From an uncultured Austwickia sp. (GTDB taxonomy: Bacteria > Actinomycetota > Actinomycetes > Actinomycetales > Dermatophilaceae): a stretch of 59,694 nucleotides of DNA. A program made the translations under genes and the position numbers. The stretch lies in contig CAKUSI010000001.1 in assembly GCA_934678955.1 (NCBI GenBank), positions 1 through 59,694 of the forward strand, given 5' to 3'. Numbering within the stretch: position 1 is the first letter of the stretch; every line of letters begins with the position of its first letter. Below the pieces are notes generated by a model. That model saw nothing but the letters and a program-made list of their open reading frames with translations, was not told where the DNA came from and did no database searches. This document shows positions 16,950-25,886 of the stretch, piece by piece.

Positions 16950-18340
16950 GCGGGAAGCCTTTCGATGAGGGTCCGGTAGAACAGTTCGCCGCGTTCGAGC
17001 TCCGCGATCTCGACCTTCTCGTCGACGCCGTGGATCGTGGCGCGGAGCTCGGCCGCGACGTTCATCGGGGTGAAGCGGTACACGTTCGGCCAGTAGCGGT
17101 GGAAGTAGCGGCCGTCGGTCGCGGCCATCGCGACGTACGGGATGGTGAGCGCGTCGGGGTGCGAGACGCCCACCGCCTCGGCGATGAGCGCGAACTGGGG
17201 GCAGTCGACGGGAGACTCGGGCGAGGCATCGTTGCCCTCGAGCACCTCGACCTGCACGAGTGGATCGGCGATGCGCCGCCGCACGCGCTGCGCCGCGCCC
17301 GACACCGTCTCGCCGAGCGCGAGGCGCAGGTTCACGGTCGCGCTCGCCTGCGAGGGGAGCACGTTGTTCGCGACGCCGCCGTCGAGCATCGTGGGGGCGA
17401 TGGTGGTGCGCACCATGGCGGCGGCCTCGCCGCCGAGCAGCGCGAAGGCGCGGGCGTTGAGCCATGGGACGGCGGCGAGCAGCCTGTACAGCGGGCGGCC
17501 GACGCCGGTAGCGCGCCCGGCGAGCATGGCGAGCATGCGCGAGATCGCCTTCGGAGTGCGCGCCGGGAACGTCGTGGGGGTGAGCCGCGACACCGCCCGC
17601 GAGATGCGTCCGACCGCGGTGAGCGGCGGCGGCACCGAGGCGTGGCCGGCGTCGCCGCGGGCCGTGAGGCGCACGGTCGCGATGCCCTTCTCGCCGACGC
17701 CGACGGCCGCCGCGCGCCCGCTGAGGAAGGGGAAGGGCGCGTCGGTGACGCCGCCGCCCTCGTCGATGACGATCCACGGGTGCATGCCGCGCCGCTTGAG
17801 CTCGTCGGAGATGTCGCGGGCCGAGTCGCCGAAGCTCTCCTCGTTGCCGCCGAACGAGAGCAGCACGTCGCGGGCGGGCGCGAAGCCCTCTGCGAGCAGA
17901 CCCTCGACGGCCTCGAGGATCGTGAGCAGCTGCCCCTTGTCGTCGAGGGTGCCGCGACCGTAGACGAAGCCGCCCTCGATGCGCCCCTCGAAGGGCGGAT
18001 ACGTCCAGGCGTCGCTCTCGTCGACGGGCACGACGTCGTAGTGCGCCATGAGCACGGCCGGCCGGCTCGCGCGGCGCTCGCCGCCGGCTGCACCGCCGCT
18101 CGCCTCACCCCGCGCAGCCCAGCGGTAGAGGAGGCCCCAGTCGCCGATCCGCTCGAGCTCGAGCTCGGCGTGCACGCGCGGGTAGAGCTCGGCGATGAGC
18201 GCGATGAACGCCTCGAACGGTTCGGCTCCGCGCTCCTCGATCTCGGCCGAGACCGTAGGCAGCTGGATCATGCGCGACAGGCGCTCGGCCGCGGTGCCGC
18301 GCGCCGCCTGCGCGCCCTTGCGCGGTGCTCGTGGGGTCAT
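16946..18340 (-). CDS. M20-family metallopeptidase, PM20D1/CPS1-like
   Basis: A 464-residue M20 dipeptidase-family protein. The di-zinc ligands are visible: AHYDVVPV (His100), RGTLDDKG (Asp133) and GGNEES (Glu167-Glu168), then the C-terminal HGVDEK. A lid-domain Gly-rich region GDAGHASVPPP is present. The FVYGRG...GNEE spacing is that of carboxypeptidase S/N-acyl-amino-acid hydrolase PM20D1, so it likely hydrolyses peptide or N-acyl bonds in the cytoplasm. Starts at ATG 18340, preceded by TACGCT and 6 nt, a possible leaderless promoter. Operon with the DHA2 exporter. Confidence 0.87.
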   Translation of the reverse strand: MTPRAPRKGAQAARGTAAERLSRMIQLPTVSAEIEERGAEPFEAFIALIAELYPRVHAELELERIGDWGLLYRWAARGEASGGAAGGERRASRPAVLMAHYDVVPVDESDAWTYPPFEGRIEGGFVYGRGTLDDKGQLLTILEAVEGLLAEGFAPARDVLLSFGGNEESFGDSARDISDELKRRGMHPWIVIDEGGGVTDAPFPFLSGRAAAVGVGEKGIATVRLTARGDAGHASVPPPLTAVGRISRAVSRLTPTTFPARTPKAISRMLAMLAGRATGVGRPLYRLLAAVPWLNARAFALLGGEAAAMVRTTIAPTMLDGGVANNVLPSQASATVNLRLALGETVSGAAQRVRRRIADPLVQVEVLEGNDASPESPVDCPQFALIAEAVGVSHPDALTIPYVAMAATDGRYFHRYWPNVYRFTPMNVAAELRATIHGVDEKVEIAELERGELFYRTLIERLPA

Positions 18341-18490
18341 GCTGTCAGCGTAGCCCCGACCGCGCGAATGGCGGCGAGAATCCCCGAAATCCGCCGCGAA
18401 CGGCGGTATCGCGCATTCCGAGCCGGTGTGACCATGGGAGCAGGTCCTGGCGCGAGTACGCACAGGCATCACGGAACGAAGGAGTTCTCA

Positions 18491-19459
18491 ATGAGCAGCA
18501 CGATCCACCCCCTCCCGTTCGACCCCGAGCTCGATGCGATTCTCGCGCTCGTCGCCGATCAGATGCCGCGCCGCGTGCCCCGGGAGGCCATCCCGGCGAT
18601 GCGCGAGGGGGCGCCCGCCGAGCCGTCGCGGCAGCAGCTCGTCGAGCTCGGACTCGAGTGTCGGGACATCACGATTCCCGGCTACGAGGGGGCTGAGCTC
18701 ATCGCGACCGTCATCTCGACCCCGGGCGAGAAGCACGGCCGTCCAGGCATCTACCACACGCACGGCGGCGGCATGATCCTCGGAACGCGGTTCATGGGCG
18801 TCGCCGAGTTCGCGGTGGACTGGGTGCTCGCGCACGATGCCGTCATGGTGACGGTCGAGTACCGGCTCGCGCCCGAGTACCCCGACCCCTACCCCGTCGA
18901 GGACTGCTACGCGGGCCTCGTGTGGATGGCCGAGCACGCCGAAGAGCTCGGTATCGACCCCGACCGCCTCCTCATCGCGGGCGGCAGCGCAGGCGGCGGG
19001 CTCGCCGCCGGGGTCGCCCTGATCGCTCGCGATCGCAAGGGCCCGAACCTCATCGGCCAGCTGCTCGTGTGCCCGATGATCGACGACCGCAACGAGACGA
19101 CTTCCGCGCAGCAGGTCTCCGGCATCGGCGTGTGGGATCGCGAGACCAACGTCATGGCCTGGGAGTGCCTGCTCGGCGACCAGGTGGGCACGGATTCCGT
19201 ATCGATCTACGCGGCTCCTGCGCGGGCCACCGATCTCGTGGGCCTCCCGCCCGCGTTCATCGATGCGGGTTCCGTCGAGGTGTTCCGCGACGAGGCGGTC
19301 GCCTATGCGTCGAAGCTCTGGGCCGCCGGCGTGCAGGCGGAGCTGCACGTGTGGCCGGGAGGCTTCCACGGCTTCGACGGGCTCGCCCCGCACGCGGCGG
19401 TGAGCCAGGCCGCGCGTGCCGCGCGCAGTGCGTGGGTCGCGCGCACGATCGGGGAGTAG
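18491..19459 (+). CDS. Alpha/beta hydrolase, hormone-sensitive-lipase (family IV) type
   Basis: A 322-residue esterase or lipase. The oxyanion HGGG motif is at residues 91-94, the nucleophile elbow GGSAG at 164-168 (Ser166), and the C-terminal catalytic His lies in WPGGFHGFDG. EYRLAPEYPDPYP is diagnostic for the family. It is cytosolic, with no signal peptide. GAAGGAG lies 9 nt before the ATG. It is divergent from the peptidase-exporter operon and followed by a PucR-like regulator on the same strand. Confidence 0.9.
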   Translation: MSSTIHPLPFDPELDAILALVADQMPRRVPREAIPAMREGAPAEPSRQQLVELGLECRDITIPGYEGAELIATVISTPGEKHGRPGIYHTHGGGMILGTRFMGVAEFAVDWVLAHDAVMVTVEYRLAPEYPDPYPVEDCYAGLVWMAEHAEELGIDPDRLLIAGGSAGGGLAAGVALIARDRKGPNLIGQLLVCPMIDDRNETTSAQQVSGIGVWDRETNVMAWECLLGDQVGTDSVSIYAAPARATDLVGLPPAFIDAGSVEVFRDEAVAYASKLWAAGVQAELHVWPGGFHGFDGLAPHAAVSQAARAARSAWVARTIGE

Positions 19460-19519
19460 GCGCCCCGCGCCTAGGCGGATCGGCCGGGTAGGCTTGGCGT
19501 CACAGTCGAGGGAGCGCAC

Positions 19520-20488
19520 ATGAGGGAACTCGTCGGCAAACTCTCCGCCTTGGACCCCGAGGCGAGCGAGACGTTGAAGGTCGTCTCCTTCTTCGACGCG
19601 CTCACGACTAACCGGGTCGGTCTCGCGGGCCTGCTGCGCAGTGCGGCGGTGCTCGCCGACGCAGTGGCAGGGGCGGAGCGCGAGGGGAGGGTCTCGCGCT
19701 TCGACCCCGCGGGTCTCCGTCTGCCCGATGTCGCACCTCGGCCCGATGCGGGGTACCCGCGACGCGCATTCGGCGAGGGCGCGGTGTGGATCGAGCGCGA
19801 GGGTGCTCCCCACGCGAATGACGAGATGATTCTCGAGCGCCTGGCCTTCGCCGTCGGCCTGCTCGATGCGCAGAACGGAACACCGGGCGGCCTCTCGGTC
19901 GCACTCGACGCCTCCCGTTCCATCGAGGATCGGATCGCGGCGCTGTCGCGCCTGCGCATCATGCCCGACGCGAGGGTGCGGATCGTGGCGACGGCCGCCG
20001 GCGACGCGCATGTCGGGAGCACGACGACAGTCATGCCGACGCGTTACGGACTGCTGCAGGCCACGCTCGACGTCGACGGCTCGGTCGAGTCGATCCCTCC
20101 CGCGGGTCTCGGCCCCTGGGTGCGCGCCGATGACGCGCCCGAGTCCTGGGAGGGCGCCGTCATCGCGTACCGTCTGCATACGCCCTCGACACCCGTCGTC
20201 GACGCACACGAGCTCGGCGCGATGCTCGCGCTCATCCGCGGGTACGACGCGACCGAGCCGCACTCCGACGTGCGCGCGCTCGAGGCTCTCGACCGGCGCA
20301 CCTCCGAGACGCTTCGCGCCCTCGTCGAGAGCGAGAGCATTCGCAGCGCCGCAGCCGAGCTCGCGATGCACCACTCGACCCTGCAGGCCAAGCACGAGGC
20401 GCTCACGGAGCTCCTCGGCTACGATCCGCGCACGGTCAACGGGCGCATGCGTTACATCGCCGCCGAGATGCTGCGACGCCTCGCCTAG
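19520..20488 (+). CDS. PucR-like helix-turn-helix regulator
   Basis: A 322-residue regulator whose C-terminus has the PucR-type HTH (SIRSAAAELAMHHSTLQAKHEALTELL in parts: AAAELAMHHSTLQ, then LGYDPRTVNGRMRY) found at the very end of PucR/CdaR proteins. The N-terminal two thirds show no GGDEF-like PucR middle domain that I can identify with confidence. The GTCACAGTCGAGGGAGC leader holds a GAGGGAG ribosome site. It may control the adjacent hydrolase or peptidase-exporter pair, an inference from position. Confidence 0.75.
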   Translation: MRELVGKLSALDPEASETLKVVSFFDALTTNRVGLAGLLRSAAVLADAVAGAEREGRVSRFDPAGLRLPDVAPRPDAGYPRRAFGEGAVWIEREGAPHANDEMILERLAFAVGLLDAQNGTPGGLSVALDASRSIEDRIAALSRLRIMPDARVRIVATAAGDAHVGSTTTVMPTRYGLLQATLDVDGSVESIPPAGLGPWVRADDAPESWEGAVIAYRLHTPSTPVVDAHELGAMLALIRGYDATEPHSDVRALEALDRRTSETLRALVESESIRSAAAELAMHHSTLQAKHEALTELLGYDPRTVNGRMRYIAAEMLRRLA

Positions 20489-20490
20489 GC

Positions 20491-21342
20491 TCAGGAGTCG
20501 TTCTTCGCCATCTGCGCGGCGCGCTCCTCGGCGTGGAAGGCCCACGGCTCCTCGGGCAGCACCTCGCCGGTCTCGAGCAGCGTCTTGAGGTTCGCGAGCA
20601 CGGCCGGCCAGCCCTGGCCGATGGCGCGGTACTCGTCGATGCTCGCGAGCGAGGTGTGCGTGACGGTGAGCTTCACGATCCCGCGGCCCTGCTCGATGTC
20701 GAAGGCCGCGACGCTCGGCTCGAAGGTCGGGTCGTCGAAGCGCGCCGGGTCGTCGAAGCCGAACACGAGCCGCCGCGGCGGGTCGCACTCGAGCACCCGG
20801 CCCGAGGCGTCGGCGATGCCCGAGCCGTCGGTGCGGACGTGATCCACCCGGCTCCCGATCGCCCAGTCCGAGACCTGCGCGTGCCCCCAGAACCGCGCGG
20901 TGAGATCTGCGTCGGTGAGCGCGTGCCAGACCTCCTCGGGGGTGGCGCGGATGTAGGTCGTGTAGACGTAGTCGGGCACGGCGGCCGCGTGTTCGGCAGT
21001 GGATCCCATGGTCTGCTCCTTCGCATGATGCGCGTCTTCGGCGAGGCGCGCGATCTCCTCGAGGCCCGCGAGGCGCGGCTCCTCGAACTTCCAGATCCAG
21101 CGGCGCTGGAGTCGGTGGATCGGCACGGGGTTGAGGTAGTGCAGCTTGCGGCGCCCGTCGCGCACGGTCGACACGAGGTTCGCGGCCTCGAGCAGCCGCA
21201 GGTGCTGGCTCACCGACTGGCGGCGCATGTCGAGGTGCTCGGTGAGCTCGCCGAGCGTGAGCCCGGCCCGCTCGTGGAGCGCGTCGAGCAGTAGCCGCCG
21301 CCCCGGGTCGGCGAGCGCCCTGAACACCGCGTCCGAATCCAT
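20491..21342 (-). CDS. ArsR-family regulator fused to an SRPBCC (AHSA1-like) domain
   Basis: A 283-residue fusion. Residues 1-95 are an ArsR winged helix (FRALADPGRRLLLDAL, LGELTEHLDMRRQSVSQHLRLLEAANLV). Residues about 125-270 form an AHSA1-type SRPBCC domain (YIRATPEEVWHALTDADLTARFW in parts: TPEEVWHALTD, GIVKLTVTHTSL, GWPAVLANLKTLLETGE). Such fusions presumably sense a hydrophobic ligand. The ATG at 21342 is preferred over 21351 because CATAAT plus 7 nt precedes it, a leaderless arrangement. A palindrome at 21355-21370 overlaps this promoter. Confidence 0.85.
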   Translation of the reverse strand: MDSDAVFRALADPGRRLLLDALHERAGLTLGELTEHLDMRRQSVSQHLRLLEAANLVSTVRDGRRKLHYLNPVPIHRLQRRWIWKFEEPRLAGLEEIARLAEDAHHAKEQTMGSTAEHAAAVPDYVYTTYIRATPEEVWHALTDADLTARFWGHAQVSDWAIGSRVDHVRTDGSGIADASGRVLECDPPRRLVFGFDDPARFDDPTFEPSVAAFDIEQGRGIVKLTVTHTSLASIDEYRAIGQGWPAVLANLKTLLETGEVLPEEPWAFHAEERAAQMAKNDS

Positions 21343-21354
21343 GCTCACCATTAT

Positions 21355-21370
21355 GCAGGCAATTACCTGC
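21355..21370. promoter_or_regulatory. Candidate ArsR autoregulatory operator
   Basis: GCAGGCAATTACCTGC, a near-perfect 16-bp palindrome. It sits directly against the proposed -10 element of the ArsR-SRPBCC gene, where binding would block RNA polymerase. Confidence 0.6.
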
Positions 21371-21514
21371 CTATCGCAAGGACCCGCAGATACTGCGATT
21401 GCGCCTCGCCTCGCCCCGCGCGGCATGACGCGCTTCGCGCCTCGCCCCTCCGCGCAGCGCGGCGTGCGAGCTGCGATACGCTGGAGATGCGCGAGTTCAT
21501 CAGATGAACTAAGC

Positions 21515-21533
21515 TTAGGTTGGCCTTTCCAAG
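21515..21533 (+). promoter_or_regulatory. Candidate IdeR/DtxR iron box
   Basis: TTAGGTTGGCCTTTCCAAG matches 14 of 19 positions of the DtxR/IdeR consensus TTAGGTTAGCCTAACCTAA, including the TTAGGTT and GCCT blocks. It lies about 50 nt upstream of hmuT, as expected for iron-repressed heme uptake. Confidence 0.65.
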
Positions 21534-21584
21534 ATCAGATGATTAGGCCGATCGTTTGCATTCTCCTCGAGGTAGTTCACACCC

Positions 21585-22679
21585 ATGCTCCGTCGCGCCC
21601 TCCCGCTCGCCCTCATCGCCGCGCTCCTCTTCTCGGGATGCTCGATGCTGCCGGGCGCCAACGGCGATGACGCGAGCGGCGAGAGCGGCCCGCGCGTGCC
21701 CCTCTCCGAGCTCGAGACCCTGTCGAATCCGCGGGGCTACCTCGGCGAGTCGACCGCGACGCTCGCGAACGCCTCCATCGTGCCCATCGCCGAGAACCCG
21801 AAGCCGAAGCTGCCCGTCACCGTCACCGACGCCCAGGGCACGAAGGTGAAGATCACCGACGCGAGCCGCATCCTCACCATCGACATCTACGGCACCCTCT
21901 CGGCGACGGTGTTCGGCCTCGGCCTCGGAGAGAACGTCGTCGGCCGCGACACCTCGACGAGCTTCCCGGGCGCATCCGATCTTCCGCTCGTCACCCAGAA
22001 CGGCCACCAGCTCAACGCCGAGGCGATCCTCGAGCTCTCCCCGACCGTCATCCTCACCGACACCTCGGTCGGTCCGTGGGACGTGATTCTCCAGATGCGC
22101 GAGATCGGCATCCCGGTGTTCGTCACCGACTCCCACCGCGACATGGACAACGTCGACGACATCATCATGCAGGTCGCCGGCGCGCTCGGGGTCGAGGAGG
22201 AGGGCCGGGCCCTCGCGAGCCGCGTGCAGGGCGACATCGACGCGAAGGTCGCCGAGATCGCCGCCATCGCCCCCGAGGACAGGACCGACCGCGTGCGCAT
22301 GATGTTCCTCTACGTGCGCGGCACGGCGGGCATCTACTACATGTTCGGCGAGGGATCGGGCGCCGACTCCCTCATCCAGGCGCTCGGGGGCGTCGACGTC
22401 GCCACCGAGGTCGGGTGGAAGGGCATGCGCCCGGTGAACGCCGAGGCGCTCGTCGAGATGGCCCCCGACCTCCTCATCATGATGACGAAGGGTCTCGACT
22501 CCGTCGACGGCGTCGACGGCCTGCTGCAGCGGGTCCCGGCGGTCGCGAACACGCCGGCGGGCATCAACCGGCGCATCGTCGACATGAGCGACTACGTCGT
22601 GCTCAGCTTCGGCCCGCGCACCCCCGACGTGCTCGACGCGCTCGCGCGGGCGATCTACGCGCCGGGAGAGACGCGATGA
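21585..22679 (+). CDS. hmuT: Heme ABC transporter substrate-binding lipoprotein
   Basis: A 364-residue lipoprotein with lipobox FSGC at about residues 16-19. The periplasmic-binding fold of class III (FecB/BtuF type) follows: ASRILTIDIYGTLSATVFGLGLGENVVG, LNAEAILELSPTVILTD, and VNAEALVEMAPDLLIMM are each class signatures (quoted in parts of less than full length). The family captures heme at the cell surface for the membrane permease. GAGGTAG precedes the ATG. First gene of a five-gene operon whose junctions all overlap by 1-4 nt; a DtxR-type box lies upstream. Confidence 0.88.
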   Translation: MLRRALPLALIAALLFSGCSMLPGANGDDASGESGPRVPLSELETLSNPRGYLGESTATLANASIVPIAENPKPKLPVTVTDAQGTKVKITDASRILTIDIYGTLSATVFGLGLGENVVGRDTSTSFPGASDLPLVTQNGHQLNAEAILELSPTVILTDTSVGPWDVILQMREIGIPVFVTDSHRDMDNVDDIIMQVAGALGVEEEGRALASRVQGDIDAKVAEIAAIAPEDRTDRVRMMFLYVRGTAGIYYMFGEGSGADSLIQALGGVDVATEVGWKGMRPVNAEALVEMAPDLLIMMTKGLDSVDGVDGLLQRVPAVANTPAGINRRIVDMSDYVVLSFGPRTPDVLDALARAIYAPGETR

Positions 22680-23830
22680 GCGCGGTGCGGACGGGAGCGA
22701 GGCCCGAGCAGCAGACGGGTCGGCAGGCGGGGGGTGGATCGAGCCCGATCCACCCCGCCCTGCACGACGCCCGCGCCCGCGAGCTGCCGCGCCGCAATCC
22801 GCTGCGCACGACGATCGTCATCGTGACGCTGCTCGTGGCGCTCGTCTTCTCGGTGCTCATCTCGGCGGGCGTCGGCCAGCTGTCGCTCTCGCCGGGCGAG
22901 GTGCTGCACACGCTCACCCGCCCGCTCGGCTTCGCGATCGGCGCCGAGCCCGCGCACCAGCACGCCGAGAACGCGGTGTGGACGATCCGCCTCCCGCGCC
23001 TCGTCATGGCCCTCGCGGTCGGCACCGCGCTCGCCGTCGCGGGCGTGCTCATGCAGGCGGTGTTCGGCAATCCGCTCGCCGAGCCGGGCGTCGTCGGCGT
23101 CTCGAGCGGCGCGGCGCTCGGCGCCTCCGCGGTCATCGTCTTCGGCCTGAGCTTCATGGGCGAGTGGACGGTCGCCCTCGTCGCCTTCACCGGCGGCCTG
23201 CTCGCGACGCTCGTGGTCTACTTCTTCTCGCGCGCGGGCGGCCGCACCGAGGTGGTCACGCTCATCCTCACCGGCGTCGCGATCAACGCCTTCTGCGGTG
23301 CGGGGCTCGCGATGCTGTCGTTCCTCGGCGACACCCAGGCGCGCGAGCAGATCGTGTTCTGGCAGCTCGGCAGCCTCAACGGCAGCCGCTGGGTGCAGGT
23401 CGCGGTGGTCGTGCCGCTCGTGATCATCGGCGTGCTGCTGTCGGTGCTGCTCACCCGCAGCCTCGACCTCCTCGCGCTCGGCGAGAAGCAGGCGCGGCAC
23501 CTCGGCGTGAACGTCGAGCTGCTCCGCATCGCCGCGATCGTGCTCGTCGCGCTGCTCGTGGGGGCCGCCGTCGCATTCGCGGGCATCATCGCGTTCGTGG
23601 GCCTCGTCGTGCCGCACCTCATGCGCATGATCATCGGCCCGCGCCACGGTCCCCTGCTCATCACGAGCGCGCTCGGCGGCGCACTGCTGCTCACGGTCGC
23701 CGACCTCGTCGCGCGCACCGCGATCCGCTACGCCGACCTACCGCTCGGCATGCTCACCGCGCTCGTCGGCGGGCCGTTCTTCTTCTACCTCCTCGCGCGC
23801 ACCCGCCGTCGCTCCGGGGGGTGGGCGTGA
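22676..23830 (+). CDS. hmuU: Heme ABC transporter permease, FecCD family
   Basis: A 384-residue permease with about ten helices. The N-terminal 45 residues are a hydrophilic extension encoded across a GGGGTGGATCG palindrome (22731-22756). FecCD signatures are clear: RLPRLVMALAVGTALAVAGVLMQ, NPLAEPGVVGVSSGAALGA, and GIIAFVGLVVPHLMRMIIGP (each a family block). These proteins form a dimer that transports heme with HmuT and HmuV. The ATG overlaps the hmuT stop by 4 nt. Confidence 0.92.
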   Translation: MSAVRTGARPEQQTGRQAGGGSSPIHPALHDARARELPRRNPLRTTIVIVTLLVALVFSVLISAGVGQLSLSPGEVLHTLTRPLGFAIGAEPAHQHAENAVWTIRLPRLVMALAVGTALAVAGVLMQAVFGNPLAEPGVVGVSSGAALGASAVIVFGLSFMGEWTVALVAFTGGLLATLVVYFFSRAGGRTEVVTLILTGVAINAFCGAGLAMLSFLGDTQAREQIVFWQLGSLNGSRWVQVAVVVPLVIIGVLLSVLLTRSLDLLALGEKQARHLGVNVELLRIAAIVLVALLVGAAVAFAGIIAFVGLVVPHLMRMIIGPRHGPLLITSALGGALLLTVADLVARTAIRYADLPLGMLTALVGGPFFFYLLARTRRRSGGWA

Positions 23831-24702
23831 TGGCCGCGGCGCACAAGGCCCAGCGCTTCGTGCCCCCGGCGCTCGACCCGGGCGAGGCCGCAGTGAGCGC
23901 GCGGGGCGTGGTGGTGGATCTCGGCGGCCGCCGGATTCTCGACGACGTCGATCTCGAGGTGCGCGCGGGCGAGCTCGTCGCCCTCATCGGGCCGAACGGC
24001 GCCGGGAAGTCGACGCTGCTCAGCGCGATCACGGGCGACACCGAGTCGCGAGGGCGGATCGAGATCGGCGGCATCGCGCTCGACGAGTGGCGCACCTCCG
24101 ACCTGGCGCGGCGGCGCGCGGTGCTGCCGCAGCAGAACGCGGTCTCGTTCTCGTTCTCGGTACTCGAGGTCGTCGAGATGGGGCGCGCGCCCTGGCGCCG
24201 CACGCCGCTCGAGGACGAGGACGACGAGGCCGTCATCGACGCGCTCGTGCGCACCGACACCATCGACTTCGCGGCCCGGCCGTTCTCCTCGCTCTCGGGC
24301 GGCGAGCGGGCGAGGGCCGCGCTCGCCCGAGTGGTGGGCCAGCGCGCCGGCATCGTGCTCCTCGACGAGCCGACCGCGGCGCTCGACATCCGCCACCAGG
24401 AGCTCGTGCTGCAGCTGCTCCGCGAGCGCGCCGACGCCGGCGACGCGGTCGTCGTCGTGCTCCACGAGCTCAGCCTCGCCGCGGCCTATGCCGACCGCGT
24501 CGCCCTGCTCTCCGACGGCCGCATCGCCGCCGTCGGCACCCCGGAAGAGGTGCTCACGGCCGAGCGCGTGTCCGAGGTCTACGACTACCCCGTCGAGGTC
24601 GCGCTCGATCCCGCGACCGGCACGCCCGTCATCCTTCCCACGAGGCCCGCGCGCAGTACGCGAGCCCGATCCACCATCGACGTCTCGGAGGTATCCCGGT
24701 GA
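23830..24702 (+). CDS. hmuV: Heme ABC transporter ATP-binding protein
   Basis: A 290-residue ABC ATPase: Walker A GPNGAGKST near residue 56, Q-loop in VLPQQNAVSFSFSV, signature LSGGERARAALARV, Walker B GIVLLDEPTAALD and switch His in VVLHELSLAAAYADR. HmuV energises heme uptake at the cytoplasmic face of the permease. The ATG at 23830 overlaps the hmuU stop by 1 nt; an in-frame GTG directly before it (23827) is an alternative. Confidence 0.93.
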   Translation: MAAAHKAQRFVPPALDPGEAAVSARGVVVDLGGRRILDDVDLEVRAGELVALIGPNGAGKSTLLSAITGDTESRGRIEIGGIALDEWRTSDLARRRAVLPQQNAVSFSFSVLEVVEMGRAPWRRTPLEDEDDEAVIDALVRTDTIDFAARPFSSLSGGERARAALARVVGQRAGIVLLDEPTAALDIRHQELVLQLLRERADAGDAVVVVLHELSLAAAYADRVALLSDGRIAAVGTPEEVLTAERVSEVYDYPVEVALDPATGTPVILPTRPARSTRARSTIDVSEVSR

Positions 24703-25886
24703 TCCGCCCCGTCCCATCCCGCCCCGCCCGCTCGCGCCTCCGCGCAGCGGCCGCCGCGCTCACCGTCGCCGCCGCTGCCGCGCTCGTGCTCGGAGGGGCG
24801 GTGACCGCGGTGCAGCCCGCGGTCGCGGCCGGCCCCTCCGTCTCCGTCACGGTCGTCGACCGCCCCGGTCTCTCGGGCGTCGCCGACGGCACCTACCTCA
24901 CCGAGGTGCGCGTCACCGGCACGGGGTTCCAGAGCATCCAGAACGGCTTCGGCGGCATCTACGTGCTCTTCGGCTGGGCCGACGGCGGGTGGCGGCCGAG
25001 CCAGGGCGGCCATACGGGCAGCAACTACCGCTACGTCTACGACGACGAGACGAACCCCGTCGGCTACCAGCTCTTCGTCGCCTTCCCCGGTTCGAGCACC
25101 GAGTACGCGGCGAACGGCGGCCATCTCTCGGCCGACGGGAGTTGGTCGGCGACCATGCGCATCCCCGGCGCGAAGTTCCAGGCCTACGACCGCAGCGGCG
25201 CGATCTCGACCGTCGACTGCACGAGCGTGCAGTGCGGCATCATGACGATCGGCGCCCACGGGGTCATCAACGCGAACAACGAGAGCTTCACCCCGATCTC
25301 CTTCCGCTCCATCTACGGCGCGAGCGACGGGCGGCAGATCGTCAGCAGCACGGGCCAGCCGAAGGCCGGCGCGCCGACCATCGTCGGCGGTCGCCCGGCC
25401 GTGGTGCCCGCCGCCCTCGACGCCGCGGCACTCGGCTCCGATCGCTCGGGCGGGGTCGCGGTCGAGAGCGGCAGGACCCGTCTCACCGTCACCATTCCGG
25501 GTGCGGATCCCAGCGCCTGGCTCGGCGTGAGCTTCTACTCGGACCCGCTCTTCGCGGGCTGGTTCCAGCCGAACTCCAAGGGCGTCATCGACGTGAACCT
25601 CCCCGAGAACCTCCCGGAGGGCAAGCACCGGCTCGTCGTCGTGACGGCCGATGACGACCTCGTCGGCTGGGCCGAGTTCGAGCGCAAGGCCGACACCGCC
25701 TCCGCTTCGAAACCGGCGGCGGGAACGTCCGATGCGGCGGCACCCGCCGCGAGCGACGACCTCACCGCGCTCACCATCACCGCAATCGTCGTCGGCGCGC
25801 TCGCCGTCGCCACAGTCCTCTTCCTGCTCGTCGCGCTCACCCGATCGCGCCGAGCCCGCACCTCGACCACCGGAGACCAGTCATGA
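24699..25886 (+). CDS. Cell-surface protein of the heme operon
   Basis: A 395-residue exported protein. A long signal peptide (Arg-rich start, Ala-rich core, cleavage near AVAAG) is followed by a beta-rich domain (VTVVDRPGLSGVADGTYLTEVRV in parts: GTYLTEVRVTGTGF, GGIYVLFGW, CGIMTIGAHGVIN). A second domain around residues 235-325 ends in LVVVTADDDLVGWAEFE. A C-terminal membrane helix (ITAIVVGALAVATVLFLLVA) precedes an Arg-rich tail. No LPXTG-type sorting motif is present, so anchoring is by the helix. GTG start overlaps the hmuV stop (GTGA). Probably helps deliver heme; this is inferred from the operon. Confidence 0.78.
   Translation: MIRPVPSRPARSRLRAAAAALTVAAAAALVLGGAVTAVQPAVAAGPSVSVTVVDRPGLSGVADGTYLTEVRVTGTGFQSIQNGFGGIYVLFGWADGGWRPSQGGHTGSNYRYVYDDETNPVGYQLFVAFPGSSTEYAANGGHLSADGSWSATMRIPGAKFQAYDRSGAISTVDCTSVQCGIMTIGAHGVINANNESFTPISFRSIYGASDGRQIVSSTGQPKAGAPTIVGGRPAVVPAALDAAALGSDRSGGVAVESGRTRLTVTIPGADPSAWLGVSFYSDPLFAGWFQPNSKGVIDVNLPENLPEGKHRLVVVTADDDLVGWAEFERKADTASASKPAAGTSDAAAPAASDDLTALTITAIVVGALAVATVLFLLVALTRSRRARTSTTGDQS

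Noticed and set aside
22978..23830. Long Arg/Ala-rich open frame on the plus strand inside hmuU and into hmuV
   Set aside because: Only the part from 23830 has ABC ATPase character. The upstream extension is a frame shadow of the permease.
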